NCBI GenBank assembly: GCA_003161815.1
Contig: PMNN01000064.1
Coordinates: forward strand, 1-7,245
Source: Methanobacterium sp.
GTDB lineage: Archaea; Methanobacteriota; Methanobacteria; Methanobacteriales; Methanobacteriaceae
Direction of reading: 5' to 3'
DNA length: 7,245 bases
Shown: positions 6,951-7,245 of the stretch, piece by piece
Layout of the letters: each line of letters begins with the position of its first letter
How positions within the stretch are numbered: position 1 is the stretch's first letter
Notes under the pieces: model-generated
Seen by the model: the letters and a program-made list of their open reading frames with translations, nothing else
Database searches by the model: none
What the model was told of the DNA's origin: nothing
Translations under genes and position numbers: made by a program

Positions 6951-7245
6951 TTATTTTTTTAATGGAAATTTTTTATAATCATGATAATTCTCAGGCAACT
7001 GTTATCCAAAGTGTAACTAAATCAATAAATGCATGTTATTTTAATGAAGCTTTAATTAAATTATATGGATGATATTCTGGTTAATTATACTATGGTTTCC
7101 TGCTTAAATCAACAATATAATTTTATTAAAAAAATTCTCTTTTATCAGTGAAATTAAACGTGGGTTCCAATAGTCACATTCGAAACACGGCCTGCCTAAT
7201 AGTATACTCTCAATGATCTAGTCAAAATACATTCTTTAATTCTTG
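6951..7245 (-). pseudogene. Possible decayed 3' end of an unidentified gene upstream of the broken MFS
   Basis: No intact gene is present here, but minus-strand reading gives protein-like patches in shifting frames. One frame (7217-7107) gives 37 codons without a stop, including 'GRPCFECDYWNPRL' with a CxxC pair (Cys codons ending at 7185 and 7176). After an apparent one-base loss near 7081, the text continues 'PEYHPYNLIKASLK', a TAA (7036-7038), then 'HAFIDLVTLWITVA'. A further shift near 6993-6996 gives 'PENYHDYKKFPLKK' and a stop at 6951-6953, 23 bases before the MFS start. Stops at 7236-7238, 7218-7220, 7104-7106 and 7036-7038 all fit CAA/CAG to TAA/TAG. I do not recognise the family. Joining the patches is my inference and could be over-reading of AT-rich DNA. 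Confidence 0.3.

Noticed and set aside
6836..7072. Open plus-strand frame of 78 codons
   Set aside because: It lies antisense to the 5' part of the broken MFS gene and to the decayed patches upstream. It has no ribosome site and no recognisable motif, and most of the overlapped sequence is explained by the minus strand.
1..7245. CRISPR array, insertion sequence, tRNA or integration site
   Set aside because: No regularly spaced repeats, terminal inverted repeats, transposase motifs or tRNA-like cloverleaf were seen on either strand.

Overview
The window looks like a stretch of an AT-rich archaeal chromosome, most likely a methanogen of the Methanobacteriales (Methanobacterium-like). This is inferred from a fused ADP-forming acyl-CoA synthetase, a stand-alone ATP-cone protein, archaeal-style oligo-T ends after genes, TATA-like boxes, and heavy AGA/ATA codon use. 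No marker gene fixes the genus.

Layout from left to right. (1) The 3' three quarters of a fused ADP-forming acetate/acyl-CoA ligase (+, 5' end outside the window), with both expected phospho-relay histidines present. (2) A DHA2-like, probably 14-helix MFS exporter (+). (3) A 200-base AT-rich intergenic stretch, then a tiny ATP-cone protein (+) with a strong Shine-Dalgarno site. (4) A convergent small membrane protein (-) resembling the CcdC/DUF1453 family. (5) A divergent second 14-helix DHA2-like MFS exporter (+). (6) A convergent third MFS transporter (-), of the shorter roughly 393-residue 12-helix type. As written it is broken by three in-frame stops and a one-base deletion, but it can be read end to end once these are repaired. 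(7) From its start to the right edge, about 300 bases that look like a more degraded piece of another minus-strand gene, just upstream of the broken transporter.

Functionally this is a small-molecule export neighbourhood (three MFS genes within about 5.3 kb) next to an acetate/ATP-yielding enzyme and a nucleotide-sensing domain. Apart from possible co-transcription of the broken MFS with the decayed ORF before it, each gene appears to be its own transcription unit, because intergenic oligo-T tracts and opposite orientations separate them. I see no mobile element, tRNA/rRNA, CRISPR array or clearly new multi-gene system. The most notable signal is the lesion pattern at the right: changes become denser towards the window edge, and most stops fit C-to-T changes in the coding strand. 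That could be real gene decay, or falling sequence quality near a contig end.
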